A stretch of 64,000 nt of DNA from Calvatia gigantea. Lineage: Eukaryota; Basidiomycota; Agaricomycetes; Agaricales; Lycoperdaceae. Positions 1 through 12,370 of this stretch are shown here, piece after piece (the first letter of the stretch is position 1; every line of letters starts with the position of its first letter). The translations under genes were made by a program, and so were the position numbers. The notes beneath the pieces are model-generated. The model was not told the DNA's origin. It was given only the letters and a program-made list of their open reading frames with translations, and did no database searches. Where the stretch lies: the NCBI GenBank assembly GCA_025093985.1, contig JACAAK010000002.1, positions 3,038,001-3,102,000 on the forward strand, given 5' to 3'.

Positions 1-640
1 GGTGTTGTATTTGACGTCCTCATCCTCGTTGTCAGGCATGACTTCGTCTTGTACACTGACAGTGCCAGTCGATATTTCCGTGTAAATTTCGCCCTTGGAA
101 AATGGTAGAATTGGTGGGAGAGCGCAGGAAAGTTGTGCAAGAAGGGGTATAGCGGCGCCCATTGCATGCAAATGTAGAGTTTTGTATCTGTGGTACCAGT
201 CAGCAACCAGGTCCCGGATCAACAAGGGTGCATACCCATCGTTCAACACCAGATCCTTGCATTTACGCATATATGCACCCAAAGATGTCTTGCGTGATAG
301 GCAAATATAATTCTTGCCTTCTTTCTGCGCAGAGCGAGGCCCTGTGGCAGAGTTCGATGGCGCAACTACAGGCCAAGGTCGAGGTGCTTCCAGTTTTTTT
401 ATCTTTGGCCGTTTATTGATCGATTTTGCTGGCTCTGGTCTTGGTTGTTTATGACCCTCATCTGTCGCGGGTGATATTTGAACCTGCGAAACAGAGGGGT
501 TCATTGCGGCGCTTTTGATGTTCTGTAGAGGGTGGGGTTTGAGCAGACTGCGCGTTGGCGGGTGCCAATTTTATTCGCTTCCCTGGGTTCTCTTCAAGAA
601 TAACGGGCGCTGTGCGTCGTTTCTTCGAGTTAGATGCCAT
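1..640 (-). CDS. POP7: RNase P/MRP subunit POP7 (Rpp20-like), 3' end cut by window edge
   Basis: Alba-fold protein of the nuclear RNase P and RNase MRP complexes, which process pre-tRNA and pre-rRNA. Diagnostic stretches are SRKTSLGAY, LHLHAMGAAIP, and an acidic TGTVSVQDEVMP-type stretch running into the left edge. Secure exons are 483-236 and 187-1, joined through a 48-nt intron (188-235) in phase 2. The N terminus is less certain. An ATG at 640-638 opens a Lys/Arg-rich stretch, but its frame is one base off the frame after 483. Either an intron ends at the strong acceptor at 484, with a weak GTTATT donor inside the first exon, or there is a one-base indel. The C terminus lies outside the window. 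Divergent from eRF1. Confidence 0.8.
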
Positions 641-1059
641 GACTCGGTACTGAGGCCTTGGTCGCAATTTCTAATGGCAAAGTCGATGCATTGGCATTTT
701 GGGGTTGGTATCAATAACACCAAATAATAACTCTTGGTTACTCTCCCGGAGGACGGATACACAGGCTAAACGTCCCTCAATTCAGCAAGTGACTCGCCTC
801 CAATTGGACAGAAAATGTATCAGGAGATCTGCACATGAGTTAAGTAAAGGCGTGTCAACGGTTGAACGGGACGAGCTGCAGGCAGTATCAGCCATCAAGC
901 CGGTGACACAAGTGCAAACAAGAAAACGTACAAGACAGCTGTCGATCTAATCAACTCTCCATCTCTCTTTCTCTCGACTTTCTGTTTGTCGGCTAGCGAG
1001 GCAGTCTTTTGACTGGTTCTCTACTTCAGGCGCACAAAAACTCGTTCTTATACGCCAAC
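641..1059. promoter_or_regulatory. Shared POP7/eRF1 intergenic region
   Basis: 419 bp separate the two divergent starts and must hold both promoters and 5' UTRs. A pyrimidine-rich stretch (about 950-990) precedes the eRF1 start, as is common at highly expressed fungal genes. I see no clear TATA box. Confidence 0.4.
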
Positions 1060-2652
1060 ATGAGTACGCCAGATGCTGCAGAGCAAAACATTCAAATGTG
1101 GAAGGTCAAGAAACTCATCAAGAGCCTTGATTCTGCTAGAGGGTGAGCCATGGGTTCCAGCCACATTCCCAATAGAATCACTGATGAATTTCCAGTGCTG
1201 GAACTTCCATGATTAGCCTAATCATCCCCCCCAAGGTGTGTTGGCCCAGAATTGTCTCGCAAGATCTTCACCGACGTCAATTATCGCCCAGGATCAGGTA
1301 TCTCGCGCATCTGCAATGTTGACACAAGAGTTCGGAACGGCTTCCAACATCAAATCTCGTGTAAATCGCTTGTCTGTCCTTGCCGCCATCACAAGCACTC
1401 AGCAACGTTTGAAACTCTATAATCGCGTGCCACCCAATGGGCTCGTCCTATTTGTCGGCACTATCCTCACCGACGAGGGCAAGGAAAAGAAGGTCTCGTT
1501 CGATTTTGAGCCGCACAAGCCGATCAACACGTAAATCGTTTCAACGTGCTTCTCTTCCAGCTGTCACATGTCACTGACGTCGGCATCAGTTCGCTTTATC
1601 TTTGCGACAACAAATTCCACACCGAGGCGCTCTCTGAACTTCTCGAATCGGATCAGCGCTTCGGTTTCGTTGTTATGGATGGTAATGGTACCCTCTTCGG
1701 CGTCCTTGCGGGAAACACCCGTGAAGTACTTCACAAGTTCACTGTCGATCTTCCCAAGAAACACGGACGTGGTGGTCAATCCGCACTTCGTTTCTCTCGT
1801 CTTCGTGATGAGAAACGCCACAACTACGTCCGTAAAGTTGCCGAGTTAGCGGTCCAGCATTTCATCACCAATGAAAAGGTTAACGTAACTGGCCTCGTTC
1901 TCGCTGGCTCGGCTGATTTCAAAACTGAACTCAGTCAGAGCGACATGCTTGATCAGCGCCTTGGTTCAAAGATTATCAAGGTTGTCGACGTCAGTTACGG
2001 TGGTGAAAACGGGTTTAATCAGGCATGTGTTCCCTTTACCGCGCGGAGTTCAAATGCTAACTTGACGATGTAGGCGATTGAACTTGCGGCTGAATCCCTT
2101 TCAAATGTCAAATTCGTTCAGGAGAAGAAATTGATCCAACGATATTTCGATGAGATCAGTCAGGATACTGGCAAATATTGTTTCGGTGTTGACGATACTC
2201 TCAAAGCACTCGAGTTGGGTGCAGTCGAGACTCTCATCGTCTGGGAGAATCTTGACATCACTCGCTACGTTCTTCGCAATGCTGCTGGGGGTACGATTCT
2301 TGCATTACATGGTCTTTATGACAGCCGTTGATTTTTTCTGACAGAGGAAATTGTCATCCACGTTAATAAGGAACAGGAAAAGGATCGCGAGAAGTTCCTT
2401 GACAAGTCCACCGGAATGGAAATGGAACAAGTCGTCGAGCCCCATTCATTACTCGAATGGTTCGCTGAGAAATACAAGGAATTCGGTGCGACTCTCGAAT
2501 TTGTCACCAACAAGTCGCAGGAGGGCGCCCAATTCGTAAAAGGATTCGGCGGCATAGGTGGCCTTTTGCGCTACAAGGTCGACTTCACGAACCTTGCGTC
2601 GGTCGATGACCAAGATGAAGACGAATTCTATTCGGATGACGACGACATCTGA
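1060..2652 (+). CDS. SUP45: Eukaryotic peptide chain release factor subunit 1 (eRF1)
   Basis: Recognises all three stop codons in the ribosomal A site and triggers peptidyl-tRNA hydrolysis, acting with eRF3. Six exons (1060-1142, 1196-1235, 1292-1530, 1590-2022, 2074-2290, 2345-2652) give 439 residues, the usual family length (about 437). Stop-decoding motifs NIKS (residues 60-63) and YLCDNKF (124-130) are present, as is the catalytic GGQ loop (182-184). The tail is acidic ([12 protein letters not shown]), as expected for eRF3 binding. The fourth intron (2023-2073) has a GC donor. It is required to keep the conserved NQAIEL join in frame, and it contains a CTAAC branch-type site. Identity is certain and all exon phases agree. 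Confidence 0.97.
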
Positions 2653-3237
2653 CGGTTCTGCAGGCTCCTAGGAGCCCCGTCTAACGAGGGCACGTCGGGA
2701 AGGGTGGAAGGAAGGGGTTGCGAAAGTCTCGAACCAACCAAATGGAAAAGCATAAATTTCGGCCATTACACACTGGCTCCTTTTGTTTTCGACCGTTCGA
2801 GGAAGATGAGAATTTTCGAGAAGCTCAAAGCTCCTTGTGCTAAACCCATATGTATGTGATCTCTTTTCAATTCACGGTGGAGATAATTAATTACTTGTGC
2901 AAGGATCGAAGCAGCTAGTCTCATTGCTCCATCATAGGACGAAATCCAACCAGATGTGTTCCTTGTGCTAAATCTCTCTTTTTGTTGTCTTGTAATTTGT
3001 AACTGAATGATTTATTTGTGTTTCTTGTGCCCATGTGACGCTGATTGCGATATTGAAGGTGCTCTAACCTCTGAGGGGAAGGTTGATCCTCCCGATTAAT
3101 ATTGCTATGACGTTTCCAATTTGGTAGTGCTGCCGTTGCGTGATACCATCACGAGTTTGTGTCCGTCACTAACCCGCCCACCACATGCACCCAGTCAACC
3201 TCTTTGGATTTCAACCCTCTCCTTCAGTGTGTTCAGC
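2653..3237. other. eRF1 3' region and PLC-like promoter
   Basis: 585 bp between tandem genes. It should hold the eRF1 3' UTR, with AT-rich stretches around 2870-3050, and the promoter of the next gene. No coding signal is seen. Confidence 0.4.
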
Positions 3238-4938
3238 ATGCGCCTGACCTTTGTGAACTTGACAAACGACACAATTGCAATCTCTCGCCCTCTTTCTAGT
3301 GGTTTATGCGGCCTCCTACAGCTAAACGATGAGACCGCGGGAGAGATTTGCACTATTGGTCCTATGAAAAACCAGGATGCAGAGTTGGGGAGAGATTGGA
3401 ATAATTATATTCTACTCAGGTCGCTCAGCGCATGTGGGAAGCAAACTGGTGGCGGCATTGAATGTCATAGCGCATCGAAGGAATGGTTGGTCAAACCGGA
3501 GAGCCTCCCCATTCAAATATCTCTATCTTTGGGAGCCTCATGGCGAGTACTTGATATCCCACACAATTGTCCATGGCGTATGTACTGCGGTAAGGTGCGT
3601 AGTCCCTTGTTGCCACGAATCCAAAGTGAGATCCATCCCAATGTTACCACAGGTAAAAGGGAACCATCACAAAGTTCTTGTCCTGCCGCGGCGGAACATG
3701 AGCTCATTCTTGGCTGAACTCCCTGATAGTCTGCCCCTGTCTGCGGTGGTGTTACCGGGAACACATGATGCGTGAGCTTTATTTGAACAATCTTTGGCTC
3801 TCATTTTCATCCATGGCACTCTAGCATGGCGTTTTATGGCTACCCAATCTCGCAATGTCAATCTCCCCTCACTCCCTTATCTGCTCAGTTGCTTTCGGGT
3901 ATTCGCGTACTTGATGTTCGACTCGCCATTATCGAGGGCCAGCTCATAGCATACCATGGTGTCTATCCACAAAGGACACCATTCTCCACTATCATTGCGT
4001 CTGTACATGCATTCCTGACGTCTCCGCAAGGGAACAAAGAAACGGTTGTTATGTCAATTAAACAAGAGGATTTTGCCGTTCACTCGTCTGCTACTTTTTC
4101 CAAGCTAGTCAAGGAATTCATGATGAACAACCCTGGAGGATGGCTAGAGCCCAGCAGTGGGGATAAAGGAATGTGGTTTCTCGAGAATCGAATTCCGACA
4201 CTTGGCGAGGTACGAGGGAAGGTCGTCCTGTTTAGCCGATTTGGAGGGGCTGGAGAAGGCTGGGAGGGTGGTTTAGAGGGAATGGGGATTCATCCATCTA
4301 CTTGGCCTGATAGTTCAAAAGAAGGTTTTGAATGGATGTGTAAGGACACCCTGGTCAAGACTCACGACTGGTAAGTTTGCTACATACGTGAAGGATCAAC
4401 ATTCTGATAGTCATTTAGGTATAACATTCCTTCGTTTCTATCTATCCCGGAGAAGGTGGCGCTGTCCACGAGAATTCTAGTGCCGGAAATCCATCCAGAC
4501 GATTCATTGCATGCTCCGCACTACACCCCAATATACCTCACACCCACACCCCAGCGACCGCCTCTCGCTATCTCATTTCTATCCGCTGCGTCTTTCCCAC
4601 TCTCGCTCCCACCCGTTGTTGCTCGCGGCTTCGGATGGCCAAAGTTGGGTTTCGGTGTCGAAGGTGTTAACTCACGCGTCGGGAGCTGGTTATTGGGGGT
4701 CTTATGTGGAGACGCCCCACCAGATCTCAAGAATCGGGGCACGGAGGCAATAAGTGGCGACCTTGACAGGAAAAAGCAAAAACTACTGTCACCGGAAGTC
4801 CGAGGTCCCCGGATTCGGGGTTGGGTCTTGATGGATTATTTTGACGAGCCAGAGAGTGGTGGAATGGTGCCATTGCTTGTCGAATGCAACTTCCATGGTC
4901 GAAGATCTGGTGAAGAGGGCTGGCCGTGGCTGAGATGA
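3238..4938 (+). CDS. PLC-like phosphodiesterase (PI-PLC X-type TIM barrel)
   Basis: Fungal protein with a C-terminal phosphatidylinositol-specific PLC X-like barrel and a divergent N-terminal beta domain. Four exons (3238-3594, 3653-3771, 3825-4370, 4419-4938) give 513 residues. The barrel starts at SAVVLPGTHDAMAFYG, where His157 is the first catalytic-type histidine. RVLDVRL follows near residue 189 and YHG supplies the second histidine (His203). These match the paired active-site histidines of the family. There is no clear signal peptide and no C2 or EF-hand domain, so it resembles bacterial-type single-domain PI-PLCs. The real substrate is unknown. The start at 3238 opens a hydrophobic beta strand and is the first ATG in frame after an upstream pyrimidine-rich region. 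Confidence 0.85.
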
Positions 4939-5133
4939 CCATGATGCGCTCTCGACTCATTCATGGCATCAATGACTGTTGCTTCGGGGAGATTGAGCTA
5001 CAATGCAGTAGCAGATACCTTTGAACACAGATTTTGGCTATTTTGGGTGAACAAATCTGGTTAAGAACCTACAATCTTCTTTGCGCACCAATGATCCCCC
5101 ACTATCCCAAGGCCGAGTGCTGAGGCCTGGGGC

Positions 5134-5321
5134 GACGTCAAAGTGTTCGTCGGTCCTTTGGAGAAGAAATGGTATCACGTGACCTTAATCGCACTTTGCA
5201 AGCCAACGAAGCCGACTTTGTCTCCAACCAACGTCACTCGCGTCACCGCTGACGTGCATCCTCGACATAGCAGAGTAACCCGTTCCGCCACCATGCTACA
5301 GGTATCGCGAGAATATATATT
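5134..5321 (+). promoter_or_regulatory. Catalase promoter with CRE-like elements and TATA box
   Basis: Contains GACGTCA (5134-5140), a palindromic TCACGTGA E-box (5175-5182), ACGTCA (5231-5236) and TGACGT (5250-5255). These resemble ATF/CREB-type sites known to control stress-induced catalase genes in fungi. A TATATATT box lies at about 5314-5321, roughly 45 bp before the catalase ATG. An ATG in perfect Kozak context at 5293 lies just upstream of the TATA box. Confidence 0.5.
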
Positions 5322-5365
5322 ATCCACCTTACATTGTTACCGTTGTGATCAGCATTGCTTACACC

Positions 5366-7986
5366 ATGGTGGACACCCTTTCCACGATGACTGACGACCC
5401 CAAGCGCCGTGACGTGAAACACAATATCATCGACTGTACCAGCACATCTGCGCTCACGACAGACTATGGTATCAAAGTAACCGATACGGATAATTGGTGG
5501 GTCTACTTAAGATGACCTGTGATGACTGATTAATCATGGTACAGGCTGAAGGCCTCTGACGGACAAAACCCCGGACCTTCCTTGCTTGAGGATCAAATCG
5601 CCCGGGAGAAGATACACAGATTCGACCACGAGCGAATCCCAGAACGCGTCGTTCATGCCCGCGGAACTGGTGCTCATGGCTACTTCAAGGTCTACGACGA
5701 CCGTGCCTCAAAATACACATATGCACCCGTACTGACGGACCCATCGAGGACTACCCCTATTTTTATCAGATTTAGCACTGTTCAAGGTTTTCGTGGTAGT
5801 GCGGTAAGCTGACGGCCTGGTTAGTCACAATATGCGTTAACGCGCAGCACAGGATACTGTCCGGGACGTTCGTGGTTTCGCCATGAAAATCTACACTCCA
5901 GAAGGCAATTGGGATATTGTTGCTAACAACATTCCCGTGTTTTTCATCCAAGATGCTATCAAATTTCCTGATATCGTTCACGCCGTCAAGCCTGAGCCAC
6001 ATAACGAAGTGCCTCAAGGCCAGACTGCTCACAACAATTTCTGGGACTTTGTCGGTTTGCAATCTGAATGTGGGCATCTCCGACCATTCAATTTCAATAA
6101 TCCCGCTGATAGCTGCCTGTAGCCGCACATATGATAATGTGGATCATGTCTGATCGCGGTACACCCAAATCCTGCATCTCTGTTCGCCACAACTGATTCA
6201 GGAGACAGCCATTCCTCGTTCCTATCGTATGATGCAGGGATTTGGGGTTAATACGTACACCCTTATGAATGCTAACGGGGAACGTTTCTTCGTGAAATTC
6301 CACATGACCCCAGAATTGGGCGTTCATAGCTTGGTTTGGGATGAGGCGCTAAAGATATCCGGACAAGATCCCGGTACGCTATCATTAACCTACTTAGACA
6401 TTTGCGCACCCTACTTATTTGCCCCAGATTTTCATAGAAAAGATTTGAATGAGGCTATCGAGAACGGATGCCCACCTAAGTGGATATTCGCTATTCAAGT
6501 CATTGAAGAGAAGGACGAACATAAGTTTGATTTTGATATCCTGGACGCCACCAAGGTTTGGCCCGAGGAACTCGTTCCGAAACAAACGATTGGGGAGTTC
6601 GTCCTCAACCGCACTGTGGACGAATTTTTCCCTGAGGTCGAACAAGTTGCCTTCTGCACTAGTCATATTGTCCCTGGTATTGGATTTAGCGACGATCCCT
6701 TACTTCAAGGCAGGAATTTCTCTTATTTCGATACGCAGATATCCCGATTGGGTATCAATTGGGAGCAGGTCCGTTCCCTTTTCATTTCCGCCTTCATTAT
6801 TCCTCACTTCAGCTTTAGCTCCCGATCAACAGACCCGTCTGTCCTGTCCTTAACCATAACCGCGATGGGAAGATGAGTCACCGTATCAACACCAACAGAC
6901 TCAATTACTATCCTAATCGGAAGAACGCTGGTCATCCAGCCCCACCTTCAGAGGGTGGCTACGCCGAGTAGGTTGCGTCGCCACAAGACGTGCTAAGCCC
7001 ATTATTGACCCCAATACTAGGTTCAGAGAAAAGATTGCGGGGATTAAGCAACGTGTTCGGGGTGCTAAGTTCCAGGAGCACTTCAATCAAGCGCAGCTGT
7101 TCTATAATTCGCTTGCCCCTCACGAAAAAGCTCACGTCCTCGCCGCGTTTTCCTTTGAACTCAGTCACTGCGACGACCCTGAGGTGTACCAAACTTACAC
7201 GAAGCTCTTAAATAACATCGACTTCGACCTTGCCAAATCCGTTGCACAAAACGTTGATGGTACCGTCCCCGAGAAGCCCGCAAGACCCAACCATGGCCAA
7301 AAATCGGTTGGGCTCTCCCAGCAGGATTACTTACCTGCATCACCAACTATTGCGACCCGCAGGATTGCTATCTTGGTGGCGGACGGTTTCAATATAGCCG
7401 AGGTGCAAGCCGTTAGAGCTGCCTTGGTTAGCGCAAAGGCTACAACCTGGATAATCGGTCCCCGGCGCGGCAGGGTCTATTCAGCTGGTGAAACCGTAGC
7501 TTCTGGACATGGTCTCGTGGCCGACCACCACTTTGAAGGGCAGAGGTCAACGCTCTTCGATGCAGTTTTCGTCCCCTCTGGTGCCGAGCATGCCAAAGCG
7601 TTGTCCGAAAATGGTCGGACCGTACATTGGATCCGGGAGGCCTTTGGACATTGTAAAGCCATAGGCGCTATTGGTGACGGTATGCGTTTCAGGATGTTTA
7701 TGTCTTCACGAGAAACTGATGGAACCATTTCGAAGGTGCTGCCTTCGTGAACCGAGCAATTGGACTCTCGCAAGTTGACTTTAATTTTTCCCCAGAGAGC
7801 AATGAAGTGGTTACCTCTTATGGTGTTGTGACAACTGGCAAGTACGACACCACCTCAGCTGTCGTTGATGTCTTCAAGATCGGCCCCGGACCGAAGGGGT
7901 TTGCTTCAAATTTCGCGTATGAGATGAGCAAGCATCGATGTTGGGAGCGAGAGATGGATGGTTTGGCAACACAGGTAGCCTATTGA
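5366..7986 (+). CDS. Large-subunit catalase with C-terminal DJ-1/PfpI-like domain
   Basis: Haem catalase that dismutates hydrogen peroxide to water and oxygen. Nine exons (5366-5496, 5545-5803, 5853-6069, 6123-6158, 6209-6373, 6428-6768, 6819-6967, 7021-7679, 7736-7986) give 735 residues, in the large-subunit range. The catalytic histidine is His81 in [13 protein letters not shown]. The partner asparagine sits in [11 protein letters not shown], and the haem-ligand tyrosine in [12 protein letters not shown]. From about residue 590 the chain becomes a glutaminase/DJ-1-like domain ([19 protein letters not shown]), as in clade 2 catalases. No signal peptide is visible, so a cytosolic enzyme is likely. 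All phases agree and the chain ends [10 protein letters not shown] second 3' exon is possible (see findings). Confidence 0.96.
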
Positions 7987-10900
7987 TGTATATATTACAA
8001 GCTCTTTCGATCTGACTCCCGTATATTCCGGGTGGCTTAAGACACTCCAAATTATTCGCGCTACATCGTGTTCTCGCATATCCTTGATTACTGACTAAAC
8101 CCTGATCGTATTGCGGCTTGTGTAGGCGAAACCGATCGAAGTCTCCTCCGTTGGATCGCATACCCCTTTTTTCAGCTACACTTATTCTCATGCCCCAGCA
8201 GACGGCTTCCTGGATCCCCATGACTTCCTCAAGGCATGCTGATTTTCAGCAAGTAGTAAGCAGACATCCGTTTAAAGAACTCGGCGTACGACATTGCTTT
8301 CAGGGTATGTTGACATGAAGTTGATAATCCTTTGTAAGCATACTCAGCGGATTTTTATGCTTACCTAGCAAAGTATTTCTCACTACGTCAAATTCCGCCA
8401 GATCTCACCCTCCTGCGCCTTCGTCAGGTTGCTCACAGAAACCACGTAAGCATGAACCGCGCCCTGAACGGGTAGCTTTACTTTTCTGATCGGCAGTGAA
8501 ATTGAACGGTGTCCCAGGTCCTCAGGATAAAGTGATATTATAATGTCGGCTGCCACTGAGGGTATTTCGCTTTTTGCGGATGTCGGTCACACGACCATCC
8601 CTAGCAGAACGTCATGTTTACGATGTCACGGAACCTCCCCATAACGTTCATTCCTCGATTTTCTGGAAAAGCACAACCGGTCACCCCCAATTACTCCAAC
8701 TACATTCTGAATGTGGCTATCCATAATCAAGCTTCAAACTCATGCACTACAAAGCGCGCATTCTTGTTGACGAATTAAGACGCACAGTTGACTCGTCATG
8801 ATAAGTTATGGGAAATCTTCGTGTTCCAAAGGCGCATACTTCAACTAACAAAGTTGTTCTCCCGGTCACTCGTCCTGTTTTCCTTTCTAACTCAAGCATC
8901 CATGAAGGGCTGTGTATCCAAGGTTTTTGATCCACCGACACCAAGAGCTTGATATGTTATTTATTGGACATCGTTGTCACTAACTTCATCTGACAGAAAA
9001 TATATTGACACGCTAAGCGACGTTGCTACCCATAACCTGATTAGCAGACGTTGGTATTCAGCCTGCTTCTCGGGTAATCACTGCAGCGCGGGGGACTGAA
9101 ATGTATTTTACGGTACCAGATTTCCCCACCAGGAACCTTCTAGTTTTTGAACCTGACACAAGGGCGAAATGACTTGATCTATTACTATGCCATTAACAAA
9201 TTTCCCAGATGGTTTAGCTGCTTTCGAAGACCACCCAGCGGTTCTGCCAAGGCTATCTCACAGTTGGTTATCGGATACCAGTACTCATCTTTGTGGAAAA
9301 GAAGTGTCAGGAGGGATCCTATTCCTGTTCCAATGGCCCGGGGATAGCCTGGAAACATCCGATATCCATCAATCGATATGGTCTGTGGCACCATGGTGCG
9401 CTTGGCCCGCGCCCATGCAACTACGACTTGGAGCGTGGAGGTCTCGTCCCGTAGTGCGACGTCCACGCTCCACTCGTACCTGAGGCGCTTGAGAGCAACC
9501 AATACCTCGGGGGAGGCGATGTTCTAATGGAAACATGAGCAGTTCAGTCATCAAACCCCAGATACAACTTCCAGTTTCTCTTGGCAAAGCGACAAGCCCG
9601 CGCCGTACAAATGTACACGACTCCATTTGGGACCTGGCCGCTGCCAGTCTACCTTATCTTTTAATAAAATATGTTCTTGGCATAATCGTTTGTAGGATCT
9701 TATTACTCTTGAAGACTGCAGAGCTAACGTTACCTGCCAATGTTGTGCACCCGAAGGCCACTGTAATACCCGCTTCTTGTTCAGGTTTAACTCGGTATAC
9801 TAGCTGGCGAGCCTCAGACTCTCCTTCTGCGATGGCTCAAAGCGGTTCCTGTTTGCTGTTACGATCGAATCTTCTCCAGATGGGTACCTCAGGGAAGAGC
9901 GTTGCGGGGGCCCTGTTCGATGATCAGGCAACCCCCTTTAGCCAACATCCAATTGGCTCAGCCTTTACTCTATTTCTCAGACGGGCATTCACAAACTGGG
10001 GAGTGGCACTTCCACCAGTCCTTTTCAAGCGGAAAACCTCATAGGTCGGTCCGACATTTATCAAAGTGTGGATGGGCCAATCATATCTCTCCCATCTTGA
10101 TCATCGAGAGCCAGCTTCCCCCAGTAGCCATTGCGAACATGAACAGGCTCCCCTTTCCCACCAGTTCTTTCCCTTTCATTTCGACTTCACTTCCCTACAC
10201 CCCATGTTTTTAGGCCTTCATTGCATAAGATGGAAGAATGGAACGAAACTGGACGTCACAGGAATCATGGGCTTGCAAGAGTCAGCGGTCCTGCAACCAG
10301 GAACACCCGAAGCAACACAAGGTAACACGTCTTTTTCCTTGCCCTAACTCTCAGAGTATAGACTAGAAGTGATTCCCATAACCCCAGGAATTTCCACCCC
10401 ACACCATTTTGTGCAGCTTCCTCTTCACCCTTCGTGTCAAAGTAAAACGGGATTCTGGCTATTCGTAAGCGGATGAACCCCTTACCTCCGCCAAGAGCCA
10501 TATCCTATTAGGATGAAGATATCGTGCAGATTAGAAAGAAATATCATAAGTACTCCTCGGAGATGCATTTAAACGCTCGGAGAAGGCCATAACACCCAAA
10601 CCCGCTTCGTAGCATCAGTCAGCAAGAAGTTGGCCCTTCGCTCGTTGCCCTCATCTGCCCTCCCGGGTACTCCGCCGCCCAGCCGGCATGGTAGGGAAGG
10701 CTCACGGTACCATTGAGCGTCGATTTCCCGTGAGAGATGATTCAGGCTTGAAAGCCTCACCTTTTCGTAAACCCTCGAAAACGAGACTGTTGTAGAGCCC
10801 ACGACATACATGTAGATCACGATTCCGTATCCTGTCATCGGGACCAATATGCAATAACATCATCGTCTCAGGTACAAAGCAAAAGGCGGAGGAAAGAAGT

Positions 10901-12370
10901 GTCATCCAGGTTCGACAGGCGAAGGGCAAGCAAAGTGTTCGCGGAGGGTCTTGGACATGGAGATAACTGCTGCCAGATCCACACTCATGAAGGCGATTTA
11001 TATACTAATCCGGGATATTTCTGCTTTCGTTCTTAAGACATTTGGACTTCTTCTTCCCCGCCCTAATCCCAGAAGGACTGGGATGGGCTCAGAGAAGCGA
11101 GAACAGAAAGGGTCGGAGACAGAAGGGTCAGAGAGGATGTTTTGTCAGAGGCGATCACGGATGCGTAACTATTCCCCTTGAATATATGGGTTTTGTCCAC
11201 ATTGCTCGCGTGAGGACATGCGTTTTCGGGGCCGTGTGTAAGGTTTCCTCAGCGAGTGGCCGCGAGGATAGGGTGCCTAGCACGGAGGTATTTCATTATG
11301 CAATCATAACAATCATTATCATCCTCGGGAAGACAATTTTGCTTACAAGACTTTAATATCTTACCGCATACCAGCGGTGCCCTTACCTTTCATATCCTCA
11401 TGGCCATGGGTCTTGCCCCAGTCGTTCCGGCGAACGGGACGCAGCAGAAGAGTCCAACGTCAGCCATCAAGCTTCTTGTGATTCATCGTCAAACAAAGAT
11501 GGAAACCACAAAACACGAATTATCAAATGGATGACGGCGTTTATGCATTGTTTTTGGGTTGGAATAGCAGATAGATCACAGATTGTTGTGTTCGGCCCAG
11601 GGAAAGAAAGGAAGCGATCAGCAATTCTATTCGACCATCGGATTTTCCCCTCTCTCTTCACACACCTTTTGGAGGTTCAGTTTAACGATTTCTTGACATA
11701 TGAGCAAGGAGATAGCTTTGAATTTGGACTGTTCACTTTTTAAGTGGGAAGAAGTCGGAAGTTAACCTGCCAAACGTCCTGTGCTTAGCCTGGGTAGTTA
11801 ACAACCTCATGATGAATCACTCACGAGCGTCAGAGACATACTCATCAGTAGCCACCCCTGCATGCGTGCTGTTGTCAGAGCAAGTCCATAACAGTGGTCA
11901 CGTCGCACACTGCGGTTTGGATACAATGAGAAGCAATACAAATCCTACTCTATAACTTACCTCGGGGCTGTTCTCCTACGGAATATTCCGATTACCATAT
12001 ACGGAGACAGTTTACGGCTTCTGCACAATGCAAAAACGCTCGCGGAGGCAATGCTGCCAGCAGCTGTCGTACATATCGTGGCCTGATTTGCTAGCCATGA
12101 ATGCGTAACGCGTTGCATCAACACTTCAGAGATGTTCGGCACGATCTTCCCGTCTTCCAGACCATAGGTTCATGGCAACAACGGTGATGATAGGTATTCA
12201 ATAGGGATATATGTTGATACACACATCTTTCCTCGCCAACTGTGTTTCAAGATAGAAGGTCTTCGACGTAATCTAACCAGATATACGCATCTCTCCTCAT
12301 CTTCTCCATTTGCATTCTTTTTCTATCAGTTATAAGCAGATGAGACAACCATGGGGAATTAGCCTTTGAT
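7987..12370. other. 4.4 kb gene-poor stretch
   Basis: No gene is recognised. It holds a possible extra catalase exon (8126-8242) and one coding-like minus-strand exon (9185-9523), listed separately. The remaining open frames are short, mutually overlapping, and have no conserved motif. I see no tRNA, no transposon coding motif and no long repeat. Confidence 0.4.
9185..9523 (-). other. Possible orphan exon or gene fragment, function unknown
   Basis: A good acceptor (CCATTAG before 9523) opens a 112-residue frame to a stop at 9185. Its composition is protein-like, with Arg/Lys, Trp and alternating hydrophobic residues, for example VALKRLRYEWSVDVALRDE and QTISIDGYRMFPGY. I could not find a matching upstream exon or initiator, and I do not recognise the family. 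It may be a fragment of a decayed gene or a chance open frame. Confidence 0.2.

Noticed and set aside
9535..10044. 169-codon plus-strand frame with a hydrophobic segment
   Set aside because: No ATG-linked gene context or known motif; it overlaps the antisense of another unsupported frame.
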